Of a DNA stretch of 64,000 nt, positions 1 to 8,768 are shown piece after piece (the stretch's first letter is position 1; each line of letters opens with the position of its first letter). Below the pieces are notes generated by a model that saw only the letters and a list, made by a program, of their open reading frames with translations, was not told where the DNA came from and searched no databases. Source of the DNA: Paramylibacter kogurei (lineage in GTDB: Bacteria > Pseudomonadota > Alphaproteobacteria > Rhodobacterales > Rhodobacteraceae); NCBI RefSeq assembly GCF_002742285.1, contig NZ_MDGM01000009.1, positions 121,079 to 185,078 of the forward strand. Direction: 5' to 3'. Both the position numbers and the translations under genes were made by a program.

Positions 1-1
1 T

Positions 2-1666
2 GCGGTGATGATTATTGGCGCGGGGCTGGATAAAACCGGATTGATGTCCAAGGTGGCATCAACGATTTTAAAATATGGTGGCAGCACGGAAAAACGCATT
101 ATCCCTGTGATTTCTGGCACGGTTGGGTTTATTTCCAGTTTCTTGCAAAATGTCGGAGCAGCGGCGCTGTTTGTACCAGTGGTTAGCCGCATTTCCGCAC
201 GCACAGAAGTGCCGATGAGCCGATTGTTAATGCCCATGGGGTTTTGTGCGATTTTAGGTGGCACGATGACGATGGTTGGATCATCACCGTTGATCCTGCT
301 TAACGATTTGATCGTAACCGCGAACAAAGATCTGCCCAGCAGCGCGCAGATGGAACCATTTGGCTTGTTCGCAGTCACGCCCGTTGGCGCGTCGTTGGTT
401 TTGACGGGGATTTTGTATTTCGTATTGTTTGGACGTTGGGTATTGCCCAATAAACCCACGCGTGCAAATGGTGCATCTGGCCAATCCATGAAGGAATATA
501 TGAAACGTGTTTATGGGTTGAAGGCCGATATATGCGAGGTGGAAATCCCCAAGGGCAATCTGTTGGTTGGCGAAGCTTTGGGCGATATTTGCGATGCGCA
601 TCATCTGTATGTGATTGGTTATTATCACAACGGCAACAAGGTTTTTCCACCCGTGTTGACCAACCCAATTGAAACGCCCTGTCGTTTGGCGATTTTGGGG
701 CGGCGCAAGGTGATCCAAGAGATGTGCGACACTTATGGATTGAACCTGTTGGACAAATTGGAGGTATTTGCCGAAGACGTTGCCGCGACAAAATCAGGTG
801 TGGCGGAATTGGTTATCCCGCCCGATTCCAACATCATTGGCACCACCGCGCGTGAACGTCGTTTTCGCGCCACCCTTGGGATTAGCTTGCTTGCCATTCA
901 TCGCGGTGAAGAAACATTTAGCCATGTAGAAACCCAAGAACATGAATCCACGCGTATCGGCACGATCCCATTTCAGGTGGGTGACACATTGGTTGTCCAT
1001 ACTGAATGGGAAAGCCTGACACGCCTAAAGGATGACAAAAACTTTGTGATCGTTACATCCGATTACCCACAAGAAGAGCTGCGCCCGCACAAGGTTGGCT
1101 GGGCATTGGTATTTTTCCTGATTGCGCTGGGTTTGATCCTGTTTAGTGATGTGCGCTTATCCTTGTGTTTGCTGGTGGGTGCCGTTGGCATGATCACAAC
1201 CAAGGTTTTGAATATTGACGAGGCCTATAATGCCGTTGGCTGGAACACCGTGTTTTTGCTGGCAAGTTTGATCCCGCTGGGACAGGCCGTGCAAACCACA
1301 GGAACGGCGGAATGGATCGCGCAACAGGTATTGTTCCTGTTGGATGGTTGGCCGATATGGGGGTTACAGGTGGGTGTGGCGGTGTTGGCCACCATATTCA
1401 CATTGGTGATGTCCAACGTGGGCGCGACGGTGTTGTTGGTGCCCTTGGCCGTTAGCATCGCCATGGCGGCGGGTGGTGATCCAGCGATTTTTGCGCTGAC
1501 GGTGGCGATTTCCACATCCAATTCATTCCTGATCCCAACGCATCAGGTGAACGCGTTGATCATGGGACCGGGTGGTTACAAGGTAACGGATTTCTTGCGC
1601 ACAGGCGGGATGATGACCATTCTGTTTTTGATCGTCTCCATGGTGATGATGAATATCGTGTTCTAG
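2..1666 (+). CDS. SLC13-family anion permease with TrkA-C domains (5' truncated)
   Basis: Inner-membrane permease of the SLC13/DASS type, probably a sodium-coupled importer of sulfate, a dicarboxylate or a similar anion. The reading frame is open to the first base of the window, so the true start is upstream. The visible 554 residues begin within a membrane segment. They contain hydrophobic blocks to about residue 145, then two soluble RCK/TrkA-C-like modules at about 165-345 (the first with GNLLVGEALGDIC), then a C-terminal membrane half from about 360. TrkA-C modules inserted between transmembrane halves are usual for the bacterial family members. The substrate cannot be read from the sequence. 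The next gene is convergent, so this gene ends a rightward unit. Confidence 0.85.
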   Translation, partial: AVMIIGAGLDKTGLMSKVASTILKYGGSTEKRIIPVISGTVGFISSFLQNVGAAALFVPVVSRISARTEVPMSRLLMPMGFCAILGGTMTMVGSSPLILLNDLIVTANKDLPSSAQMEPFGLFAVTPVGASLVLTGILYFVLFGRWVLPNKPTRANGASGQSMKEYMKRVYGLKADICEVEIPKGNLLVGEALGDICDAHHLYVIGYYHNGNKVFPPVLTNPIETPCRLAILGRRKVIQEMCDTYGLNLLDKLEVFAEDVAATKSGVAELVIPPDSNIIGTTARERRFRATLGISLLAIHRGEETFSHVETQEHESTRIGTIPFQVGDTLVVHTEWESLTRLKDDKNFVIVTSDYPQEELRPHKVGWALVFFLIALGLILFSDVRLSLCLLVGAVGMITTKVLNIDEAYNAVGWNTVFLLASLIPLGQAVQTTGTAEWIAQQVLFLLDGWPIWGLQVGVAVLATIFTLVMSNVGATVLLVPLAVSIAMAAGGDPAIFALTVAISTSNSFLIPTHQVNALIMGPGGYKVTDFLRTGGMMTILFLIVSMVMMNIVF

Positions 1667-1706
1667 CACAAACGCCCCGCGGCCCAATTTGGCGGCGGGG
1701 TTTGTG
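1667..1706 (+). terminator. Imperfect GC-rich hairpin just after the permease stop
   Basis: Starting at the base after the stop codon, CACAAACGCCCCGC can pair with GCGGGGTTTGTG, with one bulge and a loop of about 14 nt. There is no long T run after it. It is probably a terminator for the permease transcript. The rest of the gap to 1898 shows one more short hairpin (CGGGG/CCCCG, 1848-1865) and no gene I can support. Confidence 0.5.
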
Positions 1707-1898
1707 ATCGTAATGATAAAAGGCGGGCCCACCATTGTGGTTTTATGTGTCAGGTCTGTCGAACCTGTTTCCATTGGGGTTTTAATCCCACTCACCAGTG
1801 ATAATCGGAAAATCCCGCATGTGCAGGATCGAACCACGTTTTGACGTCGGGGATGTTATACCCCGATTGGGGTTAGAATTGCGTTATGTATGCGTTCG

Positions 1899-3416
1899 CT
1901 AATCCGCATCGGGCGCTTGTAACACCAATTCAGCGGGTGTTGTTTGGCGCAGATCAGCCACCGTCAGCGGCGTATCGGGGCGTGCAAGACGGTATCGTTT
2001 CACCCAGAACAATCGCTCTGATGCGCGTGTGATTGCGACATAGGCCAAGCGTTTCCACAATGGAATCCCCGCCTCCATGCGCCCAGCACGGCTGGCGGCG
2101 TAAATATCAGGGGCGAAGACTTGCACATCATCCCACTGTGAACCCTGTGCCTTGTGTATGGTACAGGCCGCACCATGAACGAATGCGGCTCCCATACGTG
2201 CGGCGGATGGAATGAATGGTTCATCTTCGTCAGGCATTTCGATTTTGATGATGGTGGCGGCGGATACTTGTGGGTCCTCTGCGCCAATCACATGCAGGCG
2301 GGAAAACCCAACCTTTTTCCCTGCGCCAAGGTACACACATTGCGCCCCTTTGATTAAACCGCGCGCCTCCAGATCAATGCGTTTTTTGCGGTGTTTTGCA
2401 GGAAGCTCGATCCCATCGCAAATCAAAGGCTCGCCTTCCAGCAACATATCAGGTGGTGCGCCATATGCATTGCGAAACGCATGGATCAGACGAATGCGCG
2501 TGGCATTGCGCCAAACCAACACGGGGGATCGCGCCATCAAGCTTGCCTGAACACTGGGGGCGAGCACGACACGATCATCCTTGGCCGCAGCGGTTTCGAT
2601 CATACGTTCAAACTGATCGAACGTAAGGCTTTCATCGCCAAGAGCGTGGGCGAGATCAAGGATCGGGTTATCATCGGCCTGTCGGTGAATACGGTTCAGG
2701 TGCATTTTGCGGCTGTCGCGAATGCCTTCGAACGCCATCGACCCGCTCTGCCCCACAGGGGCGAGCTGTGCGGGATCGCCGAACAGAACAAGTGTGGTGA
2801 AAATTTCCTTGAGGTCATCCATTTGTTTATCGTCCAACATCGAGCTTTCGTCGATGAAACCGATATCAAGCGGGTCTTCGCGCCGTTTCCAGCCCGTGAT
2901 GAAATCAGACCCGCGCAAACCCGCCGTGGCCATCGCACCCGGTATGGATTTGTTAAGTGCATAAAATGCAGCGGCGCGATCAAGGGCGGCATCGGTTAAG
3001 CCTTCGATCTGGGGGCGTTCGCCCCGCCCTTCCAGCCATTCGGCGATTTTTTCATATTCGGGATCGTAAACGGGTGTATATAAAATGCGATGGATCGTGG
3101 TGGCAGCAACGCCGCGATTGCGCAACACCGATGCGGCCTTATTCGTGGGGGCAAGGATCGCCAATGTGCGCCGATCTTTGCGCGATTTACCCTCGTAATC
3201 GCCCGAAATGGTATCGACACCTGCGGCGTTCAAAGCCTCTGCCAATTTAGAGAGCAAAAGGGTTTTACCCGACCCCGCCTTGCCCAAAATTGCCATCATT
3301 TGAAACCCTGCGGAGGCTTCGGGCAACAGGACCTCGTTTTCGATATCAACGCCCGCGGCCAAAAGTGCCGTTGTCACCGCGTCAAATGCGGCGGCTTGGT
3401 CGTCGGAATATTGCAT
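1899..3416 (-). CDS. RecD-like superfamily 1 DNA helicase (AAA ATPase)
   Basis: ATP-dependent SF1B helicase related to RecD/Dda; likely acts on DNA ends or stalled replication intermediates. The 505-residue product has a Walker A motif (GKAGSGKT, residues 45-52), a Walker B region with FIDESSMLDD near 190, motif III FGDPAQLAP near 215, and the C-terminal UvrD_C_2-type helicase motifs TIHKAQGSQWD (about 430) and YVAITRASERLFW (about 465). It lacks the long N-terminal domain of full RecD, so it is the short stand-alone type common in alphaproteobacteria. The ATG at 3416 has AGGAC about 8 nt upstream. It lies 63 bp downstream of luxI on the same strand and could be co-transcribed, although no functional link is evident. 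Confidence 0.85.
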   Translation of the reverse strand: MQYSDDQAAAFDAVTTALLAAGVDIENEVLLPEASAGFQMMAILGKAGSGKTLLLSKLAEALNAAGVDTISGDYEGKSRKDRRTLAILAPTNKAASVLRNRGVAATTIHRILYTPVYDPEYEKIAEWLEGRGERPQIEGLTDAALDRAAAFYALNKSIPGAMATAGLRGSDFITGWKRREDPLDIGFIDESSMLDDKQMDDLKEIFTTLVLFGDPAQLAPVGQSGSMAFEGIRDSRKMHLNRIHRQADDNPILDLAHALGDESLTFDQFERMIETAAAKDDRVVLAPSVQASLMARSPVLVWRNATRIRLIHAFRNAYGAPPDMLLEGEPLICDGIELPAKHRKKRIDLEARGLIKGAQCVYLGAGKKVGFSRLHVIGAEDPQVSAATIIKIEMPDEDEPFIPSAARMGAAFVHGAACTIHKAQGSQWDDVQVFAPDIYAASRAGRMEAGIPLWKRLAYVAITRASERLFWVKRYRLARPDTPLTVADLRQTTPAELVLQAPDAD

Positions 3417-3479
3417 TGGCGGGTCCTGTTGTTTTTCGCCAACCTAACCCGCCGATTGGAAATGCACCAGCACCAAGCG

Positions 3480-4112
3480 TTATGCGGCGATGGTTTTTAC
3501 CCCGCCAAAGGCGCGATCAAACCAAAGAGTCGATACCTGTGGTGAAACCCCTGCATTGAGCGCAAGCGCGTGGCGCACGGTTTGGGAAAAATCCCAAAGC
3601 CCGACAAAGATTTTATCGCGCCCTTTGCCCGTTGCACCCAAAATTTCAGGCGGCCAGCCAAGGCGGCGATAAATGCGCACCATGCGCGGATCAAACACAC
3701 CCACCGCACGGTCAAGATTAAACCCAAGGCCAATTTCGCACCCTGCCAACATCAAAGCCGCGGAAATGCGCCCTGCCTGTTCACCCAGATCAGGCGAGAG
3801 ACAAAACCGCGTGCTTTCCCAAATTTTGGGATCGCTGATTTTGCGCCCCGTGATATTGGCAAAATGTTCATTGACCATGCACCGCCCCGATGTGGGCATG
3901 GCCCGCATTGATCCACCATGCGTGCCATCGGGTTTTTGCCAAATCGCATAAAGCGGGTTCATGTCGTCATATTCATCACGTTCAAACCCTGTGTCATCCA
4001 CATCCACATCCCATTTCAGACGCTCTTGAAATTGCCACGCGCGGTCTTGGAACATTGAATTGTAAAGTTTGGGTTTATTGATCAGTTGGTCAGCGAAAAG
4101 ATAAGTTAGCAT
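3480..4112 (-). CDS. luxI: Acyl-homoserine-lactone synthase, LuxI family
   Basis: Makes an N-acyl-homoserine lactone from S-adenosylmethionine and an acyl carrier (ACP or CoA) in the cytoplasm; the signal feeds the adjacent LuxR. The 210-residue protein keeps the LuxI signature residues: R24, F28 and W34 in RAWQFQERLKW, acidic D46/D49, R70 in GGSMRAMP, and E99/R102 in WESTRF. Length is normal for the family. The start is set by a perfect GGAGG six nt upstream, but that ribosome site lies in a small hairpin (separate entry). A GTTAAC-armed palindrome lies 37-52 bp upstream and resembles a lux box. Acyl-chain length cannot be predicted. Confidence 0.93.
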   Translation of the reverse strand: MLTYLFADQLINKPKLYNSMFQDRAWQFQERLKWDVDVDDTGFERDEYDDMNPLYAIWQKPDGTHGGSMRAMPTSGRCMVNEHFANITGRKISDPKIWESTRFCLSPDLGEQAGRISAALMLAGCEIGLGFNLDRAVGVFDPRMVRIYRRLGWPPEILGATGKGRDKIFVGLWDFSQTVRHALALNAGVSPQVSTLWFDRAFGGVKTIAA

Positions 4113-4118
4113 GATAAT

Positions 4119-4132
4119 CCTCCATAAGGAGG
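4119..4132 (-). promoter_or_regulatory. Hairpin sequestering the luxI ribosome-binding site
   Basis: On the minus strand CCTCC-TTAT-GGAGG forms a 5-bp, GC-rich stem with a 4-nt loop. The 3' arm is the Shine-Dalgarno sequence of luxI, six nt before its ATG. Folding would hide the ribosome site. This is seen in sequence; a regulatory effect is inferred. Confidence 0.5.
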
Positions 4133-4148
4133 TGCTAACGCCGTCATA

Positions 4149-4164
4149 GTTAACGTCCGTTAAC
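4149..4164. promoter_or_regulatory. lux-box-like palindrome upstream of luxI
   Basis: GTTAACGTCCGTTAAC: two GTTAAC arms around a 4-bp centre, 37 bp before the luxI ATG. Read on the minus strand it is GTTAACGGACGTTAAC, one base different in length from the site before the luxR unit. Candidate binding site for the neighbouring LuxR protein. Confidence 0.55.
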
Positions 4165-4218
4165 CATAGCGTTCGCTGCTTTGGCTTTTTGGCGAAATTT
4201 TTATTTAAATTGAATGAG

Positions 4219-4932
4219 TTAAATGGATATTAACCCGCGTGCCATCGCGCTGGTCACTGCGTGGGTTGTGTTATTCGCACAAAGTTTGATGCGCGATGAT
4301 TCAATATATCCGCGCAAAGTGTGTTCAGAGATTTGCAAGTTTTGCGCGATATTTGCACGGCTAAGTCCAAGACCAAGCAGTGTGAGCGTTTCAACCTCTC
4401 TTGGGGATAGGGCAACTGGATCGCCCAGATCGCGTGACAGAACCAATCGCCGCGCTGCCTCGTGAAAATAATGGCCGATCAACATCAAATCTGCACTATG
4501 GGTTTCGATAAATTTTTGCCAAGTATCATCATCGGCGCTGTGGCTGATGGAAAATAATGCAAGTTCGCCATTTGGGCCACGAATGGGGAAAGACAATCCC
4601 TGGTTCCCCACACCCATTTCGATTGCGTCTTGCAATAATTTGCGCCCTTTGCGCGTATCCCAATCCAGCGATTTCCAATTATATGGGTTAAACTTTTTAA
4701 ACGCATTGATCACAACCGGATCAATCAAATACATTTGGTTACCGCCGTAATATTCATGCCATTCAGCAGAATACGTCGCCAAGGCGAATGTTTCGCCGTG
4801 CCATTGAATGGAATGATAAATTGCGTGGTTTACTTGAAATAATGCGCGCACTTCTTTGACGCGATCAAATAATGCGTCGATCGTATCAGCACGTTCGACG
4901 CGTTGGATGAATGCCAACAAGTCTTGATCCAT
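4219..4932 (-). CDS. luxR: LuxR-family acyl-homoserine-lactone-responsive regulator
   Basis: Quorum-sensing transcription factor: an N-terminal autoinducer-binding domain followed by a GerE-type helix-turn-helix. With the ATG at 4932 (MDQDLLAFIQRVERAD) it is 237 residues, a normal length. The ligand domain (about 15-150) holds the usual aromatic and acidic residues (W and Y in AEWHEYY, DP in LIDPVV, W in PYNW). The DNA-binding domain (about 172-235) includes LSPREVETLTLLGLG and ISEHTLRGYI. A longer in-frame start at 4989 exists, but family alignment favours 4932. It overlaps the end of a small upstream ORF by 47 nt, and luxI follows on the same strand after about 106 bp with its own palindrome. 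Confidence 0.9.
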   Translation of the reverse strand: MDQDLLAFIQRVERADTIDALFDRVKEVRALFQVNHAIYHSIQWHGETFALATYSAEWHEYYGGNQMYLIDPVVINAFKKFNPYNWKSLDWDTRKGRKLLQDAIEMGVGNQGLSFPIRGPNGELALFSISHSADDDTWQKFIETHSADLMLIGHYFHEAARRLVLSRDLGDPVALSPREVETLTLLGLGLSRANIAQNLQISEHTLRGYIESSRIKLCANNTTHAVTSAMARGLISI

Positions 4933-5089
4933 TCCGTTTTTGCACCCCTGTAGCGCCACCAAAGCTGGCCAAATCAGAAGCCGCGACATTCAACGTGCTA
5001 TCCAGTTGTTGCGCAAGGCGATCCAATTCGTGCGTATTCGCAAACGATTTCAGATCCTCTAGCACATCTAGCATCCAGTCGTGGTTCAT
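4886..5089 (-). CDS. Small conserved protein preceding luxR
   Basis: A 67-residue product starting MNHDWMLDVLEDLKSFA, rich in acidic and leucine residues and predicted mainly helical, with no signal peptide or membrane segment. From memory, short proteins with this kind of N-terminus precede luxR in many Rhodobacteraceae; I know no established function. An AGAGG sequence about 8 nt before the ATG and the GTTAAC-armed palindrome 22-38 bp upstream suggest that it is the first gene of the luxR transcript. Its 3' end overlaps luxR by 47 nt in another frame, so translation of the two may be coupled. Confidence 0.7.
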   Translation of the reverse strand: MNHDWMLDVLEDLKSFANTHELDRLAQQLDSTLNVAASDLASFGGATGVQKRNGSRLVGIHPTRRTC

Positions 5090-5110
5090 TTTGTAGCCTC
5101 TTTTACAAAG

Positions 5111-5127
5111 GTTAACGGAACGTTAAC
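5111..5127. promoter_or_regulatory. lux-box-like palindrome upstream of the luxR unit
   Basis: GTTAACGGAACGTTAAC, two GTTAAC arms around 5 bp, 22 bp before the small ORF that precedes luxR. It matches the luxI-upstream site except for one central base, which suggests autoregulation of luxR together with luxI. Confidence 0.55.
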
Positions 5128-5166
5128 GCAGTCTTCTTATCTCTCTACTATGACCCATCGTAAGGC

Positions 5167-5196
5167 GAAAAAAAATACCCCAAAAAAGCGGGGTAT
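5167..5196 (-). terminator. Rho-independent terminator of the pyrophosphatase gene
   Basis: Read leftward: ATACCCC, loop GCTTTTTT, GGGGTAT, then a run of T (the A run at 5167-5174 on the plus strand). It separates the pyrophosphatase transcript from the lux locus. Confidence 0.8.
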
Positions 5197-5278
5197 GCGC
5201 ATTTAAGTTATTGATTTTAAATGGTTCATAACTTGGCGATCCGATATTAAACCGCCAAGTTATGCAACCACAAGTCGA

Positions 5279-6193
5279 TTACATTTTCAGGTTTGGAATG
5301 ATTTGTTTTTTGCGTGAAACAATCCCTGGTAATACAACGCTGTCACCGCTGACAGTGGCATCAAATGATGCAACGGCAAGATTTTTGACAAGATCGTTTG
5401 GCACGAGCAATGTTGCTTCTTCTTTCAAGATATCAACAACGAATAACAACACCTGATCAACGCCATCCTCGGCGGCAACAGGCACCATTGTTTCCATCAG
5501 GCTGTCTTTGCGTGCCAAAACGGTAGCCGGGCTGGTTGTTTCCAGCACAGAAACACGAAATGATTTATCGGCCACGTCGTATTGTTTACTGTCAAGGCGC
5601 AACAATTCAGCATCTGAAAAATGCGATACGTCTGATTTTGCGGCGAACATTTCACCAGCATATATTGCAATGTCCAAATCCAGATCAGACGCCAGCGATT
5701 TTGCCAATGCCACGTCAACATCTGTTGTTGTTGGGCTACGAAATTCCAATGTATCAGACAGGATACAAGACAGGATCAAACCTTTGATACCTGTTGGTGC
5801 GGATGCCAGATCATCGCCCATCATGCCGGCCATGATTGTGGCCGTGGACGCAACAGGTTTGATGGTGATGTTGATCGGCTGGTTGGTTTTCAAACCACCC
5901 ACTAACAAATGGTGGTCGATGATTTCAACGATGCTGGCATCATTCACGCCATCGGGCAATTCAGCAGGGTTGTTTGTATCAACGATGATCACATTATCAC
6001 CCGCGCCAACATTTTCCAAAATCGCAGGGCGTTCATATCCCCATTTTTTCAAAACAAATGCAGCCTCTGTGTTGGGTTCACCCAATACATATGGTGTGGC
6101 GGCGTTGCCTTTTTGTGTTTGGTACCATGCCCAGATAATGGCAGAACCAGTTGCGTCTGTGTCGGGTGCCTTGTGGCCAAATACTTTGATCAT
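5279..6193 (-). CDS. ppaC: Manganese-dependent inorganic pyrophosphatase (family II)
   Basis: Hydrolyses pyrophosphate to two phosphates in the cytoplasm, pulling forward nucleotide and polymer synthesis. The 304-residue protein is a DHH phosphoesterase: HKAPDTDATGSA (residues 7-18) supplies metal ligands, a second acidic cluster is VDTNNP (about 71-76), the DHH motif is IIDHH (about 92-96), and the C-terminal DHHA2 domain ends with the substrate-binding SRKKQIIPNL. Length and motif order match family II rather than the hexameric family I enzyme. It is a single-gene unit with its own terminator; no strong ribosome site is visible before the ATG. Confidence 0.93.
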   Translation of the reverse strand: MIKVFGHKAPDTDATGSAIIWAWYQTQKGNAATPYVLGEPNTEAAFVLKKWGYERPAILENVGAGDNVIIVDTNNPAELPDGVNDASIVEIIDHHLLVGGLKTNQPINITIKPVASTATIMAGMMGDDLASAPTGIKGLILSCILSDTLEFRSPTTTDVDVALAKSLASDLDLDIAIYAGEMFAAKSDVSHFSDAELLRLDSKQYDVADKSFRVSVLETTSPATVLARKDSLMETMVPVAAEDGVDQVLLFVVDILKEEATLLVPNDLVKNLAVASFDATVSGDSVVLPGIVSRKKQIIPNLKM

Positions 6194-6282
6194 TTTACGT
6201 CTCGTATGGGTTGATTTTGGCGCCTTATACCGAGCGTTGAAACCAGAGTCACGCGATCCCTTTTGGCAATTTGTCGCGATGT

Positions 6283-7662
6283 TTAACCCACATCCGCCAG
6301 CGAGTTGGCGTAATATTGCATGATTTCCGCCTGATCGGGGATCAACGCAAATTTATCCCCACTTTGCGCGAGGATATGACGACGTTTAAGCATTTGAATA
6401 CCAAACGTAATGCCCTGTTCCATTTCGGCGTCTGTTAAACCAATCAACGCGCCCTTGTCACGCAACAGACCCAATTCAATTTGTGATTCAGTGATGATTT
6501 CTGCAAGTGTGAGCCCCGTTGTCGCGTTGCGCAAAAACACCCGCGCCACCAGCGCCATGGGAACCACAGGTACGATATCCCCGACCTTTGCCAATAATTC
6601 TCTGCCCAAGCGCCCAATGGTGCGATCCGTCACGCGCCCCTTGGATTTACCCAGAAATTCCACCAGCGATACGGGTTTACCAAAGGATACACCCGCATGG
6701 CCAAAGCGTTTGAATTTGGTCACAAAACGAAGCCAGAAATACCATTTCACCGCATGAAAAATCGCGGCAAGCTTGCCAAACAATGACACGCGTTTGCCCT
6801 GTCCTGCGTCCAACATCACGCGATCCTCGATCACGCGATCATAATTTACGCCAACGGGCACAAACAGGATGTCGCGATGGGTTGCAGGATCAAAATCAGA
6901 CACAATGTAATTGAGCAATCCCAATTTGGCAGGTTGCAGCGCACCCGTGCGGGTTAACCCACCCTCTGGGAAAATCGCCTGTGCCACGCCGCCCTCTGTT
7001 GCCATTTGCACATAGCGCGCAAGCACACGACGATAGAGATCACCACGCGATTTACGGCGGATAAAATACGCACCCGTTGATCGGATAATTTGTTTCAGCG
7101 GCCATACACGCGCCCATTCCCCCACCGCATATGACAGTGCTGAACGTGACGCGGACAGATAGGTCACAAGGATATAATCCATGTTGGATCGATGGTTCAT
7201 CACGAAAACAACGCGGGCCTCTGCATCAATATCCTTGAGCGCGGTTTCGTCTTGATAGCTGACATGTACATTATAAAGCAGCGTTGATAACCAACGCGTT
7301 GCGCGAAAGGCAAAGCCAAAATAACTGATCGCGGAAAAGGATGGTACGATTTCACGCGCATATTTGCGTGCACGGCGTTCCATCACCGCCAATGGTGTTT
7401 CTTCGCTTCTGGATTCTTCTAATATCGCTTCGACAACCAATGGGTCATTCACCAGACGATCCACCATCACATGGCGATCGGTCAGTTTGAATTTTGGGAT
7501 TTTCAGCTGTAGGCGTTCGTTCAACACCTCGACCGTGCGGTTCAATCGGCGATGAAAATACCATTGCACGGTAGGCATCAAAATACGATCCAACACCGCA
7601 ATTAACGCCAATATTCCAGCAAGCCATACGGCCCAGACGGGTATTTCAATCGTTTCAAACAT
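6283..7662 (-). CDS. Membrane-anchored glycerolipid acyltransferase (PlsB/PlsC superfamily)
   Basis: Transfers an acyl chain to a glycerol-phosphate backbone during phospholipid synthesis at the inner membrane. The 459-residue protein has one N-terminal membrane anchor (about 9-28) and the acyltransferase signature: the H-x4-D catalytic motif NHRSNMD (156-162), the phosphate-binding FIRRKSRGDLY (200-210) and FPEGGLTRTG (231-240). The region after about 260 matches a C-terminal extension found in alphaproteobacterial homologues of similar length. Databases call such proteins either glycerol-3-phosphate or 1-acylglycerol-3-phosphate acyltransferase; the motifs alone do not decide which acceptor is used. 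It is transcribed divergently from the aldo/keto reductase. Confidence 0.85.
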   Translation of the reverse strand: MFETIEIPVWAVWLAGILALIAVLDRILMPTVQWYFHRRLNRTVEVLNERLQLKIPKFKLTDRHVMVDRLVNDPLVVEAILEESRSEETPLAVMERRARKYAREIVPSFSAISYFGFAFRATRWLSTLLYNVHVSYQDETALKDIDAEARVVFVMNHRSNMDYILVTYLSASRSALSYAVGEWARVWPLKQIIRSTGAYFIRRKSRGDLYRRVLARYVQMATEGGVAQAIFPEGGLTRTGALQPAKLGLLNYIVSDFDPATHRDILFVPVGVNYDRVIEDRVMLDAGQGKRVSLFGKLAAIFHAVKWYFWLRFVTKFKRFGHAGVSFGKPVSLVEFLGKSKGRVTDRTIGRLGRELLAKVGDIVPVVPMALVARVFLRNATTGLTLAEIITESQIELGLLRDKGALIGLTDAEMEQGITFGIQMLKRRHILAQSGDKFALIPDQAEIMQYYANSLADVG

Positions 7663-7765
7663 TGTCGCGCATCTTGTGCTGTTCGCGTTCCATTGGTCAA
7701 GCGAAATTGCAGGTGGACAGCGCGTATTGAAACGTTAGGTTTCAAACAAACGAAAGGAATTGCAC

Positions 7766-8749
7766 ATGAAATATCGCAAGCTTGGAAAAAACGGCCCAAA
7801 GGTAAGTGCAATTGGGCTTGGCTGTATGTCATTCGCGGGGTTCTTTGGTGAAACGGACGAAGCCACCAGCCATCGCTGTTTGGACGCTGCACTTGATCAC
7901 GGTATTGATTTTTTGGACACGGCGGAATTGTATGGCATGGGCCTGTCTGAAAATATCATCGGAAGTTTTTTGAAACAAAAACCCAATGCATTCAAACTCG
8001 CCACCAAGGGCGGAATTGTGATTAAACCTGAACGTCGGTTTGATAATTCACGCGCCTATCTGGAAAACGCGCTTGATGGATCAATGAAACGTCTGGGCGT
8101 GGATTACATCGATCTCTATTATATCCATCGGCGCGAACAAGATCGCCCGATTGAAGAGGTGGTTGAAACGCTCAAAGGGTTTATTGATGCGGGAAAAATC
8201 GGGGGCTATGGCCTGTCCGAAATATCGCCAACCACGTTGCGCCGTGCGCATGCAGTGCACCCTTGTACGGCAGTGCAAAACGAATATTCATTATGGACCC
8301 GCCTGCCCGATTTGGGATTGATCCGAACCTGTGCAGAACTTGGCGTGGCATTCGTGCCATTTTCACCTGTGGCGCGTGGGATGCTGACCGATGCACAACC
8401 CAATCCCGCAACCATGCGTGACACAGATTTTCGCCGCACCAATCCGCGATTTGTTGAGCCAAATTTTTCCGACAATCGCGCAATGATCGCAAAATTTAGC
8501 GACTGGGCAAATGATCGTGGATTAACCACATCTGCCGCGGCATTGGCATGGTTGTTGCATCGCGGGGATCATTTGATCCCGATCCCAGCAACACGATATG
8601 GCGAAAACCTTGCACAATGGGCAAATGCCGCCGACATTTCATTTAGCGCCGATGACATGGCCGAAATCGAAACCATCCTGCCCGCAGGTTGGGCATATGG
8701 TGATCGATACAACGATGCGCAATCGGTGGGGCCAGAGCGGTTTTGCTAA
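7766..8749 (+). CDS. Aldo/keto reductase (YakC/AKR13-like)
   Basis: NADPH-dependent oxidoreductase of the (beta/alpha)8 AKR superfamily. The catalytic tetrad is complete: D51 and Y56 in FLDTAELYG, K81 in KLATKGG and H121 in YYIHRR. The start is the ATG at 7766 because AAAGGA lies 7 nt upstream; an in-frame TTG two codons earlier is less likely. Length is 327 residues, normal for the family. The physiological aldehyde or ketone is not predictable. The sulfotransferase gene begins 20 bp after the stop on the same strand, so the two may form an operon. Confidence 0.9.
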   Translation: MKYRKLGKNGPKVSAIGLGCMSFAGFFGETDEATSHRCLDAALDHGIDFLDTAELYGMGLSENIIGSFLKQKPNAFKLATKGGIVIKPERRFDNSRAYLENALDGSMKRLGVDYIDLYYIHRREQDRPIEEVVETLKGFIDAGKIGGYGLSEISPTTLRRAHAVHPCTAVQNEYSLWTRLPDLGLIRTCAELGVAFVPFSPVARGMLTDAQPNPATMRDTDFRRTNPRFVEPNFSDNRAMIAKFSDWANDRGLTTSAAALAWLLHRGDHLIPIPATRYGENLAQWANAADISFSADDMAEIETILPAGWAYGDRYNDAQSVGPERFC

Positions 8750-8768
8750 TAGGGATTTATTTCGATTG

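Noticed and set aside
1523..1837. Leftward 104-codon frame across the permease end
   Set aside because: Half of it is the shadow of the permease and it includes the terminator hairpin.
1719..1865. Region resembling a structured RNA (4.5S, 6S or tmRNA) after the permease gene
   Set aside because: GGGCCC and GGTTCGA-like words caught the eye, but no conserved core of any of these RNAs could be found.
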